DNA of 64,000 bases from Gemmatimonadota bacterium (GTDB lineage: Bacteria > Gemmatimonadota > Gemmatimonadetes > Gemmatimonadales > GWC2-71-9), in contig JADFNB010000012.1 of NCBI GenBank assembly GCA_022563595.1, positions 21,025-85,024 on the forward strand. The letters run 5' to 3'. This document shows positions 26,990 to 36,285 of this stretch, one piece after another. The notes beneath the pieces are model-generated. The model made no database searches, was not told where the DNA came from, and worked only from the letters and a program-made list of their open reading frames with translations. Within the stretch, counting starts at the first letter, position 1; each line of letters begins with the position of its first letter. The translations under genes and the position numbers were made by a program.

Positions 26990-29428
26990 ATGACGAGAAC
27001 CAGGTTGGTGCTAGCGCTCGCCATGCTGGCTGGTCCCAACGCGTGGGCTCAGAGCAAGGAAACAATCCAGGGAGTCGTGCGGGACGCCGTGAGCGGCGAG
27101 ACGCTGCCCTATGCCGCGGTCATGGTCAAAGGAACGCGGTTCCACACGACGAGCAACACCGACGGATACTTCGCGCTGGTGGGGTTGCCGGACACGCTCC
27201 TCACGCTCCGCGTGCGGTACCTCGGTTACGAGCCGTTCGACACGACCTTCGCCGCCGGCGCAGGTCTCGGGTTCCTCCAGATTGACATGCGCCGCTTGCC
27301 GGTGGAGCTGGAAGCCGTCTCGGTCGTCGCCGAGAGCTATCGCATGATAGACGTCGCGGACGGAGTGAGTCGAGTCACCGTGTCGCCGCGCGATCTAGCG
27401 GTCCTGCCGAACATCGGGGAGGCGGACATCTTCCGCGCCCTCCAACTCCTGCCCGGAATCAGCGGGACGAATGAAAGCTCGTCCGGGTTGTTCGTGCGCG
27501 GTGGTACTCCGGACCAGAACCTCGTGCTCCTCGACGGCATGACGGTCTATCACGTCGATCATTTCTTCGGGTTCTTCAGCGCGTTCAACGCCGAAGCGAT
27601 CAAGGACGTGCAGGTCTACAAGAGCGCGTTTCCGGCCCGGTACGGCGGCCGTGTAGCGAGCGTGGTGGAACTGACCGGCAAGACGGGAGACGTGAATCAA
27701 CCGCGAGTCGGGATTGGCGGGAACCTGCTGAGTGCGAATGCGTCGGTCGAGATCCCGCTTGCCGGCCGGGGAGCGGTGCTCATATCCGCCCGGCGCTCGT
27801 ACACGGACATTATCCGTAGTGGGCTCTACAACGACATCTTCGCGCTGTTCGTGGGAGCGGATTCGGCGGCCGTCCAACCGTTCGCGGGGCGGGGCGGTGG
27901 GCGGGGCGGGGGTGGTGGACGGTTCGGGAATGCCGCGTTCACCACCGTCCAGCCGGACTTTTACTTCTACGACCTCAATGGCAAGGTGACCTACCGCCCG
28001 TCGGATCGTGACGTGCTGTCGCTCAGTCTCTACAACGGACAGGACTACCTCGATGAGTCCCGACTGATCGACCGCGAGCTGACCTTGGGAACCCTGCCGT
28101 CACGCCGGCAGACCAGCGACTTCACCCAGTTCACGGATTGGGGGAACCACGGCGTGAGCGGCAAGTGGGCCCGGCAGTGGCATCCGCGGTTCTACTCGAA
28201 TGCGTTGGTAGCGTTTTCGCGTTACTTCAGCGACTACACGCGACAGTCCTTCCTCGAGGTTCGCGACGCCGCTACAGACTCGATCCTCACCTCGCGGAAT
28301 TTCGGGACCTTCGAGGAGAACCGCGTTGGCGATCTGACCATCCGGCTCGACAACGAGTGGCAGGTGGCGGGGGCACACAAGATGAGTTTTGGGACGTGGA
28401 TCACCCGGTCCAACGTGACCTATAACTTCACGCGTGACAACTCGACGACCATACTCGATCGCGATCAGGATGCCCTGCGGACCGAGGTCTATCTCCAGGA
28501 TATCTGGCAGATCCACCCCTCGCTCAGCCTGACTGTGGGTGGCCGGGTGGCCCACTACGATCAGACCAGCCGCTACTACGTCGAGCCCAGAGCGTCATTC
28601 ATTCTCGCCGTGAGCGATCGAGTCCGGTTCAAGGGTGCCTTTGGTGACTACCATCAGTTCGTGAATCGAGTGGTTAACGAGAACGTCACCGAAGGGGCGC
28701 GTGATTTTTGGCTCCTGGCCGACGGTGACCTGGTGGATGTACAGAGCGCCCGACATTACGTCCTTGGCGCCAGCTACGAGACACGCGACCTGCTGCTCGA
28801 CGCCGAAGTCTATCGCAAGAATCTCGACGGGCTGTCCGAGTTCTCACTCCGTTTCCAACGCAACCGGACGGTCGAGCCGACGAACCTGTTCTTCACCGGT
28901 ACGGGCACGGCTCGGGGACTCGAATTGCTCGCGCAGCGAAAGCTGGGACGCTTCACGGGGTGGGTGAGTTACACGTTTGCCGAGATAGAACATCAGTTCC
29001 CCGGCCTGAACGACGGGGAGCCCTTTCCCGCCCTGCACGACCAGACGCACGAACTGAAGATGATCGGTACGGTGGGTGCTGGTCGCTGGAATTTCTCAGC
29101 CACCTGGGCACTGGCGTCGGGACGGCCGTACACCGCGCCCGAGTCTGAATACTCGATAGAGCTGCTTGACGGCAGCACGCAGAGCTACATCCACGTGGGT
29201 GAGAAAAACGACCTGCGCCTGCCGGCCTACCATCGGTTGGACCTCGCGGCACACTATCAGTTCAGCTTCGGGGCACTGCGCGGCGACGTCGGTGTGTCGG
29301 TCTTCAACCTGTACGATCACCGGAATGTGTGGTACCGGGAATTCGACCTGAGCGAAGCGCCGGTCTTGATCACCGACGTCACGTTCCTCGGCCGGACGCC
29401 CAACATCTCGGTCCGGTTCACCTATTGA
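26990..29428 (+). CDS. TonB-dependent receptor with carboxypeptidase-regulatory-like N-terminal domain
   Basis: The 812-residue outer-membrane protein has a signal peptide (cleavage near AWAQS), a CarboxypepD_reg-like domain (about 25-110: IQGVVRDAVSGETLPYAAVM, GYFALVGLPDT), a plug domain (about 125-230, with SSGLFVRGGTPDQNLVLLDG) and a 22-strand-type barrel ending in NISVRFTY. A Gly-rich insert (GRGGGRGGGGG) lies in an extracellular loop near residue 300. GGAGG precedes the start. The next gene, a DUF4249 lipoprotein, follows 7 bp after the stop, the pairing seen in Bacteroidota receptors of this type. The ligand is unknown. Confidence 0.9.
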   Translation: MTRTRLVLALAMLAGPNAWAQSKETIQGVVRDAVSGETLPYAAVMVKGTRFHTTSNTDGYFALVGLPDTLLTLRVRYLGYEPFDTTFAAGAGLGFLQIDMRRLPVELEAVSVVAESYRMIDVADGVSRVTVSPRDLAVLPNIGEADIFRALQLLPGISGTNESSSGLFVRGGTPDQNLVLLDGMTVYHVDHFFGFFSAFNAEAIKDVQVYKSAFPARYGGRVASVVELTGKTGDVNQPRVGIGGNLLSANASVEIPLAGRGAVLISARRSYTDIIRSGLYNDIFALFVGADSAAVQPFAGRGGGRGGGGGRFGNAAFTTVQPDFYFYDLNGKVTYRPSDRDVLSLSLYNGQDYLDESRLIDRELTLGTLPSRRQTSDFTQFTDWGNHGVSGKWARQWHPRFYSNALVAFSRYFSDYTRQSFLEVRDAATDSILTSRNFGTFEENRVGDLTIRLDNEWQVAGAHKMSFGTWITRSNVTYNFTRDNSTTILDRDQDALRTEVYLQDIWQIHPSLSLTVGGRVAHYDQTSRYYVEPRASFILAVSDRVRFKGAFGDYHQFVNRVVNENVTEGARDFWLLADGDLVDVQSARHYVLGASYETRDLLLDAEVYRKNLDGLSEFSLRFQRNRTVEPTNLFFTGTGTARGLELLAQRKLGRFTGWVSYTFAEIEHQFPGLNDGEPFPALHDQTHELKMIGTVGAGRWNFSATWALASGRPYTAPESEYSIELLDGSTQSYIHVGEKNDLRLPAYHRLDLAAHYQFSFGALRGDVGVSVFNLYDHRNVWYREFDLSEAPVLITDVTFLGRTPNISVRFTY

Positions 29429-29435
29429 GGGAGCC

Positions 29436-30275
29436 ATGAAACGGTCTCGCCTGTTCTCGCCCTTGTTGTTGGCGTTCGCATTTCTTTTCCCCGTCTCCTG
29501 CTCCGACGACCCCACGGGGACGACAGCGACGGAACTGCTCGTCATCGAGGCGTTCCTGTTTGCCGGCGAGCCGGTGCGGGACGTGCGCGTGACCGAGACG
29601 ATTCCCTTGAGCAGCGAGGACAAGACCCCGGTGCCGATCAACGACGCCGCCGTACGCCTGATCCGTGACGGCGTGGCCTATGACCTGGTGCCGTCGGGGA
29701 CCGGCGGCTACTACGAGTACCCCGGCGATCTAGCGGTTGCGGTCGGCGACCGGTTCGCGATCGAGGTCACCTTCCGCGGGGAGACTGCCACGGGAGAGAC
29801 CACGGTCCCGCCGCCTCCCAGGGACCTGGTGCTGTCCAGCAGTGTGGTCTACGCGCGGGAATTCGGTCGGGGCAGGACTCGAGGTGGAGGCGGTATCAGC
29901 GACCCCTCGGAGGAACTTGGCGTCACGTGGTCGAACCCCGATCGGTTGCTGCACTTCGTAGTGGTGGAGAGTATCGAAGACGATCCGGAGCCGATCATTC
30001 CCGATGAGATCCGGCAGCGGATCGGCGGCGGGTTCCGCTTCGTTTCGACACCCACAGACGATGACGCGACGACTATCACCGCCGTCACGCTCGAGTTTCT
30101 CGGACAGCATCGGCTTCGGGTCTACCGGATCAACGAGGAATACGCACAGCTCTATCAGAATCGGGAGCAGGATTCGCGTGATCTGAACGAGCCGCCGAGC
30201 AACATCCGAAACGGACTCGGCGTCTTCAGCGCGTTCAGCAGCGATAGCGCGTTCTTCACCGTGTTGCGACGCTAG
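29436..30275 (+). CDS. DUF4249-like lipoprotein, partner of the upstream TonB receptor
   Basis: The 279-residue product has a lipoprotein signal (lipobox FPVSC, Cys22). The domain begins LLVIEAFLFAGEPVRDVRVT with a following VPINDAAVRLIRDG, which matches the layout of DUF4249 proteins coded next to TonB receptors. It ends in a region with DSAFFTVLRR. The 7-bp gap suggests coexpression and a complex at the outer membrane, by analogy; the ligand is unknown. Confidence 0.78.
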   Translation: MKRSRLFSPLLLAFAFLFPVSCSDDPTGTTATELLVIEAFLFAGEPVRDVRVTETIPLSSEDKTPVPINDAAVRLIRDGVAYDLVPSGTGGYYEYPGDLAVAVGDRFAIEVTFRGETATGETTVPPPPRDLVLSSSVVYAREFGRGRTRGGGGISDPSEELGVTWSNPDRLLHFVVVESIEDDPEPIIPDEIRQRIGGGFRFVSTPTDDDATTITAVTLEFLGQHRLRVYRINEEYAQLYQNREQDSRDLNEPPSNIRNGLGVFSAFSSDSAFFTVLRR

Positions 30276-30316
30276 AGACCGGGGTCGGCACTCGAGCTTT
30301 GATCTAGCCCCAGTCG

Positions 30317-30892
30317 ATGGTACCTTGCGTCGTCTCCAGCACGGTATTGGTATCGCTCATCACTCTACGCTACTTCGCATACGGCTCCAACATGCTGGTC
30401 GGGCGTATCCGGCAGCCCGATCGCGCACCGTCGGCGGTGCCGGTCAGCACGGCGTCTTTGCCCGGCTACCAACTCCATTTCCACAAGCGCAGCCTGCGGG
30501 ACGGGTCGGGGAAGTGCAACATCCTCCAGACCCGGCTGTCGGGTGACATAGTACATGGGGTGCTGTACGAGGTCAGCGGCGGGGATTGCGGCACGCTGGA
30601 CGTCGCCGAAGGATTCAGGCGGGGGTACCTGCGCAAGGAAGTCAGGGTGCTCTCAACGTCCGGGTGGACCACGGCGTTCACCTATGTGGCGCAGTATGAG
30701 TTCATCAGCGGCGGCTTGAAACCGTTCCACTGGTACAAGGATTTCGTCGTTGCAGGCGCGAACGAGCATGCCCTGCCGGCTCCCTATGTACGCGGATTGC
30801 TGAAGCTGTCGAGCCAGGACGATCCCGACGTGGCGCGCGATGACGCCGCGCGGATGATCCTCGCCGTCGCGACGAACGGTTGTAAGGGATAG
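30317..30892 (+). CDS. Gamma-glutamylcyclotransferase-fold protein
   Basis: Up to 191 residues. The GGCT signature YFAYGSNM near the N-terminus is followed by LPGYQLHFHKRS and LDVAEGFRRGYLRKEV; the Glu in this EGF-x3-GY block is the usual catalytic acid. Members act on gamma-glutamyl peptides or amines, but many are uncharacterised. The true start is uncertain: ATG at 30317 or TTG/GTA codons nearer the YFAYGSN block; no ribosome site decides it. It is convergent with the following gene. Confidence 0.8.
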   Translation: MVPCVVSSTVLVSLITLRYFAYGSNMLVGRIRQPDRAPSAVPVSTASLPGYQLHFHKRSLRDGSGKCNILQTRLSGDIVHGVLYEVSGGDCGTLDVAEGFRRGYLRKEVRVLSTSGWTTAFTYVAQYEFISGGLKPFHWYKDFVVAGANEHALPAPYVRGLLKLSSQDDPDVARDDAARMILAVATNGCKG

Positions 30893-30897
30893 ATGCA

Positions 30898-30931
30898 TCT
30901 GGCCCCTCTCCCGCCCGGGAGAGGAGCCAGA
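30898..30931. terminator. Bidirectional hairpin between convergent genes
   Basis: TCTGGCCCCTCTCCC pairs with GGGAGAGGAGCCAGA around a 4-nt loop (GCCC), a 15-bp stem with one mismatch, in the 55-bp gap after the GGCT gene. Confidence 0.65.
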
Positions 30932-30947
30932 GGATCAAGCCGCGCCG

Positions 30948-32333
30948 CTACCCGATCGGCAGGCTCACCGTGAGCTGGTGCGTGTGCACCAATGCATCGG
31001 CCAGGCTCAGGGCCCCGCCGGGCGCGAGCAGGAATCCCTGGAGGACCGGGACGCCCTGCCGCCTGCTCCGGAGGAACGGCTGGCCCCTGCCGATCGTGAG
31101 GCGGCCGGCGTAGTGGAGATCGAACTGCGGAAAGCGCACCGTGGCGCCCACCGTCGGCGCCCATTCCAGCCAGTGCTCCGATTGGCGGCGGACGGTCCCC
31201 TGTAGGCGGTCCTGTTGTACCAACCGGTAGTTGACTGAGCGAAGCTCCAGGCCGAGCTGCAACGACGCGGTCCCCATGTCCCGATCCGCACCCAAGCGGA
31301 AGATCGCGTTGGCGAACGTGAACCGGTTGTCCACCGTCTTGCTCCCCGCTGGTGCGTTGGCCTCCGCCCAGGTATGCGTGCGGATCGGCTCGAAGATCGC
31401 TTCGAGCGCGACCGTCGCCGGGCCGATAACGCGTGTGATCCCGGCACCGATGTTGTAGGCCCAGCTCGTTCCCGGACCCGGATCGCGCGCAAGGCCCGAC
31501 AGATCGTAGTTCGGAATCTTGGGATGCGACTGGAAGTTCCCGGTGAGGATGCCACCGAGCCGCCAATGTTCGCCCACTGCCTGCACGTATCCCAGGTGGA
31601 GGCCCCAGGTGTTGGTGCGGTCGAGATTCGTCTCGCGGATCGTCTCCGGATCTGCGCTGACGCGGCGGGCCGGGTTGGCGTAGGTCACGTCATGCGTCAT
31701 CGAGAGGCGGTCGTGAAAGAAGATCGCTTCCAGGCTGCGATCGCCCCCCAGTTCCGCCAGCATCGCGATGCGGAAGTCCATGGATGTTCCGGACTGGTCG
31801 ATCTCGATGCTCCGCGGGTACATGAGCGCCACGCCGTCGACCGCGCTCAGATCGGAGACGAAGGCGCTGGCACCGAGCGAGACGGTCCCACCGGGCAGGG
31901 TCCAGCCGCCAAATCCGTAAGCATAGATGTTGGAGTGGGCTCGGTCGGGCAACGCACCCCAGGCCCGAAAACGTCTGCCGCTCTCGAGTTGCTGCATGGC
32001 AACGCCGCCGCCCCCGAACCACCGGCCGGAGCGGGCGAGCAAGGAGACCGGCAGCGAGAACGTCCTGCCGTGTCCGCTGGTGATGTCGTAGAAGGTCGGA
32101 GACGTAAGGAACCGCAGCGTCGTGATCCGCGCTCCCTTCGCGGGATTGACGAACGGGTCGTGCAGCGGGTCATCGATGGCGATCGAGACGCCGCCCATGC
32201 CCGCCGTCTGCGAGGGGAAGAGTTGGAACTGATCGCCTGCTGCGACGGGGATGGTCCGGATGCTGATGAGCTGGGCCGACGTGGCCGCCGGGGCGAGGAG
32301 CAGGGCGACGAGAGCGAACAATGCGTCACGCAT
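30948..32333 (-). CDS. Predicted outer-membrane beta-barrel protein
   Basis: The 461-residue product has a signal peptide (MRDALFALVALLLAPAATSA). It continues QLISIRTIPVAAGDQFQLFP and AGMGGVSIAIDDPLHDPFVN. The GMGGVSIA...NPA pattern resembles the N-terminus of PorV/FadL-like barrels, and the remainder is rich in alternating strands (IFRLGADRDMG, LQLGLELRSVNYRL). The C-terminus, QLTVSLPIG, is strand-like. Substrate is unknown. It is divergent from the kinase gene with a 225-bp gap that may hold both promoters; I see no clear site there. Confidence 0.65.
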   Translation of the reverse strand: MRDALFALVALLLAPAATSAQLISIRTIPVAAGDQFQLFPSQTAGMGGVSIAIDDPLHDPFVNPAKGARITTLRFLTSPTFYDITSGHGRTFSLPVSLLARSGRWFGGGGVAMQQLESGRRFRAWGALPDRAHSNIYAYGFGGWTLPGGTVSLGASAFVSDLSAVDGVALMYPRSIEIDQSGTSMDFRIAMLAELGGDRSLEAIFFHDRLSMTHDVTYANPARRVSADPETIRETNLDRTNTWGLHLGYVQAVGEHWRLGGILTGNFQSHPKIPNYDLSGLARDPGPGTSWAYNIGAGITRVIGPATVALEAIFEPIRTHTWAEANAPAGSKTVDNRFTFANAIFRLGADRDMGTASLQLGLELRSVNYRLVQQDRLQGTVRRQSEHWLEWAPTVGATVRFPQFDLHYAGRLTIGRGQPFLRSRRQGVPVLQGFLLAPGGALSLADALVHTHQLTVSLPIG

Positions 32334-32558
32334 ATGCCCTCCGGATTGTGGAGAGTGAAACCGAACCGTGCCGAAATATTACCCCGCAGTACGCTCGATG
32401 GGATCCTGCGGGGACACGATCGCTCTCCTCGTCACCATTCTTAAGGCTCGTCTGATGAGATCGATTGTGGAACCGCACACGGTGGGAGGGGTGTGAAGGG
32501 GTATCTGGGTAGGATGAGCTAGTCCCACTGTGGTGGCCGCCGCCTGCAGTCGAAGGTA

Positions 32559-35480
32559 TTGTACGATCACTACAGTGCGGAATCTCTCATCGTGCCTGAC
32601 GACGTTGCCCGCCTGAACGCCGCCCTCACCGGGCGGTACACGATCGAGCGCCAGATCGGTCGTGGCGGCATGGCGTCGGTCTACCTCGCGCACGACTTGC
32701 GGCACCACCGCGAGGTGGCGATCAAGGTGCTCCGTCCTGAGGTGGCCGCGCAGATCGGCGCCGCTCGGTTCCTGCGCGAGATCACGGTCATCGCCCGGCT
32801 GCAGCATCCCCACATTCTCCCGCTGCATGATTCCGGGGACCTCGACGGCATTCTCTACTACGTGATGCCGTACGTCGACGGGGAGTCCCTGCGTGAGAAG
32901 ATCGCGCGCGAGGAGCGGCTGTCAGTCCCCGAAGCTGTGCGCATCCTGCTCTACGTCGTGGATGCCCTCTCGCACGCCCACGTGCGTGGGGTAGTGCATC
33001 GGGACATCAAGCCGGAGAACGTGTTGCTGTCCGGGCGGCACGCTTGGGTGGCCGACTTCGGTGTCGCCAAGGCCCTCGAGACGACCGGCCACCCCCGTGA
33101 CAGCACGGCGGGCCTGGCGTTGGGAACGCCGGCGTACATGTCCCCGGAGCAGGCCGCGGCGGACCCCAAGGTCGATCACCGGACCGACCTCTACGCGGTC
33201 GGGGTGTTGGCCTATGAGCTGCTGACCGGCGCGCCGCCGTTCACGGGGCGGACGCCACGCCGGATATTGGCCGCACATCTCACCGAGACGCCCGAACCGG
33301 TCGAGCAGCGCCGTCCCGACATACCCAAAGCGCTGGCCGCGATCATCATGAAGTGCCTGGCGAAGGAGCCGCACGACCGGTGGCAGACAGCGGACGAACT
33401 ACGGGAGCACCTCGAGGGACAAGTGACCCCGCGGGACGGCGTGACCCCGACCGAGACCCAGCCAGTGCCGGTGTTGGGTAAACGGCGCGGTCGTGCCGCC
33501 GCTGTCCTCGCCGGCCTCACTGTTGTCGGGCTCATCGGCGGCGCGATCCTATTCAACGGCCCCGCGGCGTCGGAACTCGATGGCAATCTGCTGGCGGTCG
33601 CCCCGTTCGATGTGCTCGGGGCAGGGCAGGAACTGTGGCGGGAAGGACTGGTGGACGTTCTGTCGGCGAGCCTCGATGGGGTGGGCCCACTCCGAAGTGT
33701 ATCGCCTTCCGTGGTCATCAACCGGTGGGAGGGACGCGCCGACCGGGCGTCGGCCGAGCGTATCGGGAGAATCCTCGGGGCGGGACTCGTCGTTTATGGC
33801 CGACTCATCCCTTCGGGCGAGGATTCGGTGCGGCTCGCCGCCTCGCTATTCGACGTCGCCGCGAATCAGGTTATCGGTGAGGTCGAACTCCGCGGCCAGA
33901 GTGCGAACGTGGATCGGCTGGCGGATTCGCTCGCCCTTCGATTGATGTCCGCGCTGGGGCAGCGTCGTGGTATGGGAGTCGTGCGTATCCAGTCGTTCGG
34001 GTCATCCAACCCGCAGGCGCTGAAAGCGTTTCTCCAAGGTGAGCACCACTATAGGCGGGCGAGCTGGGATTCCGCCAGAGGATACTACGCGCGGGCGATT
34101 TATCTCGACCGGGGATTCGCGCTGGCCTACAGCCGGATGGGACACGTGCACGAGTGGCGCAAAGGCAGCGACGGCGCAGTACCCTTCGCGCTGCGTGCTG
34201 GCGTCTTGAACCGTGGGCTGGCACCACGGGAAAGTCTGTTGATCACCGTCGATTCCATCGACGCGGCTCTCTACTCTTTTATCGGGGACACGGTCGCGTG
34301 GTCACAGCTCAGACGTCTCTACACGACGCTCGAGTACGCGACCGCGCGGTATCCGCTCGATCCCGGCGTCTGGTATCGGCTGGGTGAGGCCCGGTATCAT
34401 TGGGGTGCATATGCCGGCATTTCCTCCGAAGAGACGCTCGGGGCGTTCCGGCGGTCGGTGCAGCTGGATTCCGGCTTTGCCCCCGCGTACATCCACCTGA
34501 TCGAACTCACGATGCAGCTCGATGGTGTAGCCGCGGGCCGCCGGGCGATCGAGGAATATCTCGCTCTCGATCCGCCAGGCGGTCAGCCCGATGGCATTGC
34601 CTTTGCGGGACGACTGCTCGAGCTGGCAGAGGCCGATTCGACGGAACTCCAAACCGTGCTCGGCACACTATCGGAAGATGCGCTCGACGCCGCCACGGCC
34701 GTGACCGGTCGGCTCTCCGACAGTGCAGCTGCGGCGGTGTTGTTCGCCCGCGCCACTTACCGACGCGCGGCGAGCGACGGCGCGCGTCGTTTCCTGTCGT
34801 GGTCGTTGGCCTATCGCGGGTTTCTGCTCGAGGCGCACGCGCTAGCCGACCCGCAGGACGTCGGCTTGTATACAGAGCTTGCGCTGCTCGGCACGATCCC
34901 GAACGACACGGCCTCGCGGGTGTTCGCGGGGTGGTTGCTCGACGGCGATGGGGCGGGCATCTGGCATGCGCTCCAGTGGTGGGCCGAGCACGGCGAGGCC
35001 GTATCGGTGGACCAGGCAAGGCGCCTGTGGGACTCGCTGCGTACTGCGTCTGCAGTGAGCGTCGCGGACACGGCCGAGCTGAACCACCTCGTGCGCACCG
35101 CCGAAGCATACCTTGCGCTATCGGCCGGCGACACGGCGGCGGCATTAGTACGCTTTGGGGCGATCCGGACCTGGCCCTGGGAACCGTACTACCGCGAGCG
35201 CCTCATCTACGCGCGACTTCTCTCGGCACGCGGCCGGGTTCGCGAGGCGGCGCAGATCTTGGATCAGATGCCGGTACCGAGAAGCGCCAGCGCGCACCCC
35301 GGGGAAGTTCTGTGGGAACTCGAACGCGCGCGGGTTCACGAGCGGTTGGGGAACTCGGAGCGCGCGACGGGCTACTACCGCTACGTCGCTGAAGTTTGGC
35401 AGCATGCCGATGCCGCACTGGAACCCTACGTGAACGAGGCCAGACGGGCGCTGGCGCGCCTTACGAACGTCACTTCCTAG
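32559..35480 (+). CDS. Transmembrane Ser/Thr protein kinase with TolB-like and TPR domains
   Basis: The 973-residue product has a cytoplasmic kinase domain (about 27-285): GRGGMASVY P-loop, Lys56 in VAIKVL, HRDIKPEN (147-154), DFG (166-168) and GTPAYMSPEQ. One TM helix follows at about 313-332 (AAAVLAGLTVVGLIGGAILF). Outside lie a TolB-N-like domain (LAVAPFDVLG to LMSALGQ, about 345-480) and a long helical TPR-like region. It probably senses a periplasmic signal. A TTG at 32559 is the first start; a GTG at 32592 is an alternative and neither has a strong ribosome site. Confidence 0.9.
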   Translation: MYDHYSAESLIVPDDVARLNAALTGRYTIERQIGRGGMASVYLAHDLRHHREVAIKVLRPEVAAQIGAARFLREITVIARLQHPHILPLHDSGDLDGILYYVMPYVDGESLREKIAREERLSVPEAVRILLYVVDALSHAHVRGVVHRDIKPENVLLSGRHAWVADFGVAKALETTGHPRDSTAGLALGTPAYMSPEQAAADPKVDHRTDLYAVGVLAYELLTGAPPFTGRTPRRILAAHLTETPEPVEQRRPDIPKALAAIIMKCLAKEPHDRWQTADELREHLEGQVTPRDGVTPTETQPVPVLGKRRGRAAAVLAGLTVVGLIGGAILFNGPAASELDGNLLAVAPFDVLGAGQELWREGLVDVLSASLDGVGPLRSVSPSVVINRWEGRADRASAERIGRILGAGLVVYGRLIPSGEDSVRLAASLFDVAANQVIGEVELRGQSANVDRLADSLALRLMSALGQRRGMGVVRIQSFGSSNPQALKAFLQGEHHYRRASWDSARGYYARAIYLDRGFALAYSRMGHVHEWRKGSDGAVPFALRAGVLNRGLAPRESLLITVDSIDAALYSFIGDTVAWSQLRRLYTTLEYATARYPLDPGVWYRLGEARYHWGAYAGISSEETLGAFRRSVQLDSGFAPAYIHLIELTMQLDGVAAGRRAIEEYLALDPPGGQPDGIAFAGRLLELAEADSTELQTVLGTLSEDALDAATAVTGRLSDSAAAAVLFARATYRRAASDGARRFLSWSLAYRGFLLEAHALADPQDVGLYTELALLGTIPNDTASRVFAGWLLDGDGAGIWHALQWWAEHGEAVSVDQARRLWDSLRTASAVSVADTAELNHLVRTAEAYLALSAGDTAAALVRFGAIRTWPWEPYYRERLIYARLLSARGRVREAAQILDQMPVPRSASAHPGEVLWELERARVHERLGNSERATGYYRYVAEVWQHADAALEPYVNEARRALARLTNVTS

Positions 35481-35516
35481 ACCCCCACATTCGTAATGGC
35501 TCGACCGCTCAATCCG

Positions 35517-35771
35517 CTAGTCTTCGGTTTTTTCCACGACGATGCGGAGATCGGCGGCCAGGGCAGCAATCGCGCCGATCGCCGCCCATACGGGCGCGAG
35601 CACCGCACCGACCACTCCGATGGTCAGGGGGACCTCGACCAGCGTCTTGCCTTCCCCGTTCTTGATGATGATGCGGCGGACATTCCCCTCGTGGATGATC
35701 TCCTTGATCTTGGCTACGAGGTTATCGCCGCGGACGCGGTATTCCGACGTCTTCACGTGTTCCTCAGTCAC
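35517..35771 (-). CDS. DUF4342 family small protein
   Basis: An 84-residue product from a GTG at 35771, preceded by AGGAGATCG. The sequence EEHVKTSEYRVRGDNLVAKI, then EIIHEGNVRRIIIKN, GKTLVEVPL and one hydrophobic helix (GVVGAVLAPVWAAIGAIAA) fits DUF4342, an uncharacterised family often beside stress or cell-envelope genes. An upstream ATG at 35915 would add a tail unlike the family. The 186 bp up to the histone-like gene hold nothing I can identify. Confidence 0.8.
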   Translation of the reverse strand: MTEEHVKTSEYRVRGDNLVAKIKEIIHEGNVRRIIIKNGEGKTLVEVPLTIGVVGAVLAPVWAAIGAIAALAADLRIVVEKTED

Positions 35772-35957
35772 TATCGATCTCCTCTTGCAGGAACTGCAGG
35801 ACGGCGGCCTCGTCGCGTCGTAGCGCGCCCGACGGTCGCTCGCGTTTTTCCTTACGTCACCGGCCGATCGCAACGACACACCGCATACGTGCGGTGACCC
35901 GGGCCGCCAAATCACAATGTTCCAGGCACTTCCGTGTAGCTGAAACCGCGCGTGGTG

Positions 35958-36176
35958 CTAGCGCCTCTTGCCCTTGATCAGTTTCTTTGCTGCTCGTTTT
36001 ACACGCTTCGCCTTCTTTGCCACCGTCTTCTTCGCCCGCCCGGCTCGTTTCCTGATCGCCTTCTTGGTGCGCTTGATGGTCTTCCTGGTCCGCTTGCCGG
36101 CCTGGGTCGCGGCGCGCTTCGCCTTCTTGACGCCTCGTCGAACCGCCTTTTTGGCCTGCCTGCCGCGTGACGCCAT
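35958..36176 (-). CDS. Very basic 72-residue histone H1-like protein
   Basis: The product is MASRGRQAKKAVRRGVKKAK followed by repeating K/R-A-K-K/R-T segments and ends GKRR. By my count it has 21 Lys, 15 Arg, 14 Ala and no acidic residue, so half of it is basic. This matches the histone H1-like nucleoid proteins and C-terminal tails of some bacteria (Hc1/AlgP type), which bind DNA without sequence preference. The start at 36176 has GGGAG 6 nt upstream; 36188 (MGVD) is possible. DNA binding is inferred from composition. Confidence 0.7.
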   Translation of the reverse strand: MASRGRQAKKAVRRGVKKAKRAATQAGKRTRKTIKRTKKAIRKRAGRAKKTVAKKAKRVKRAAKKLIKGKRR

Positions 36177-36285
36177 GTCGACTCCCATCGTAGGTGATTG
36201 GCGCTGCTGCAAAAGTAAAGATAGTTGCTTCTCTACCCGTAATTGACAAGGAGTGCGTGCTCGTCGACGATCCGTGCGAAGAGCG

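Noticed and set aside
35772..35957. Possible leader or small RNA between DUF4342 and the histone-like gene
   Set aside because: Only unstructured sequence was seen; no hairpin or promoter strong enough to report.
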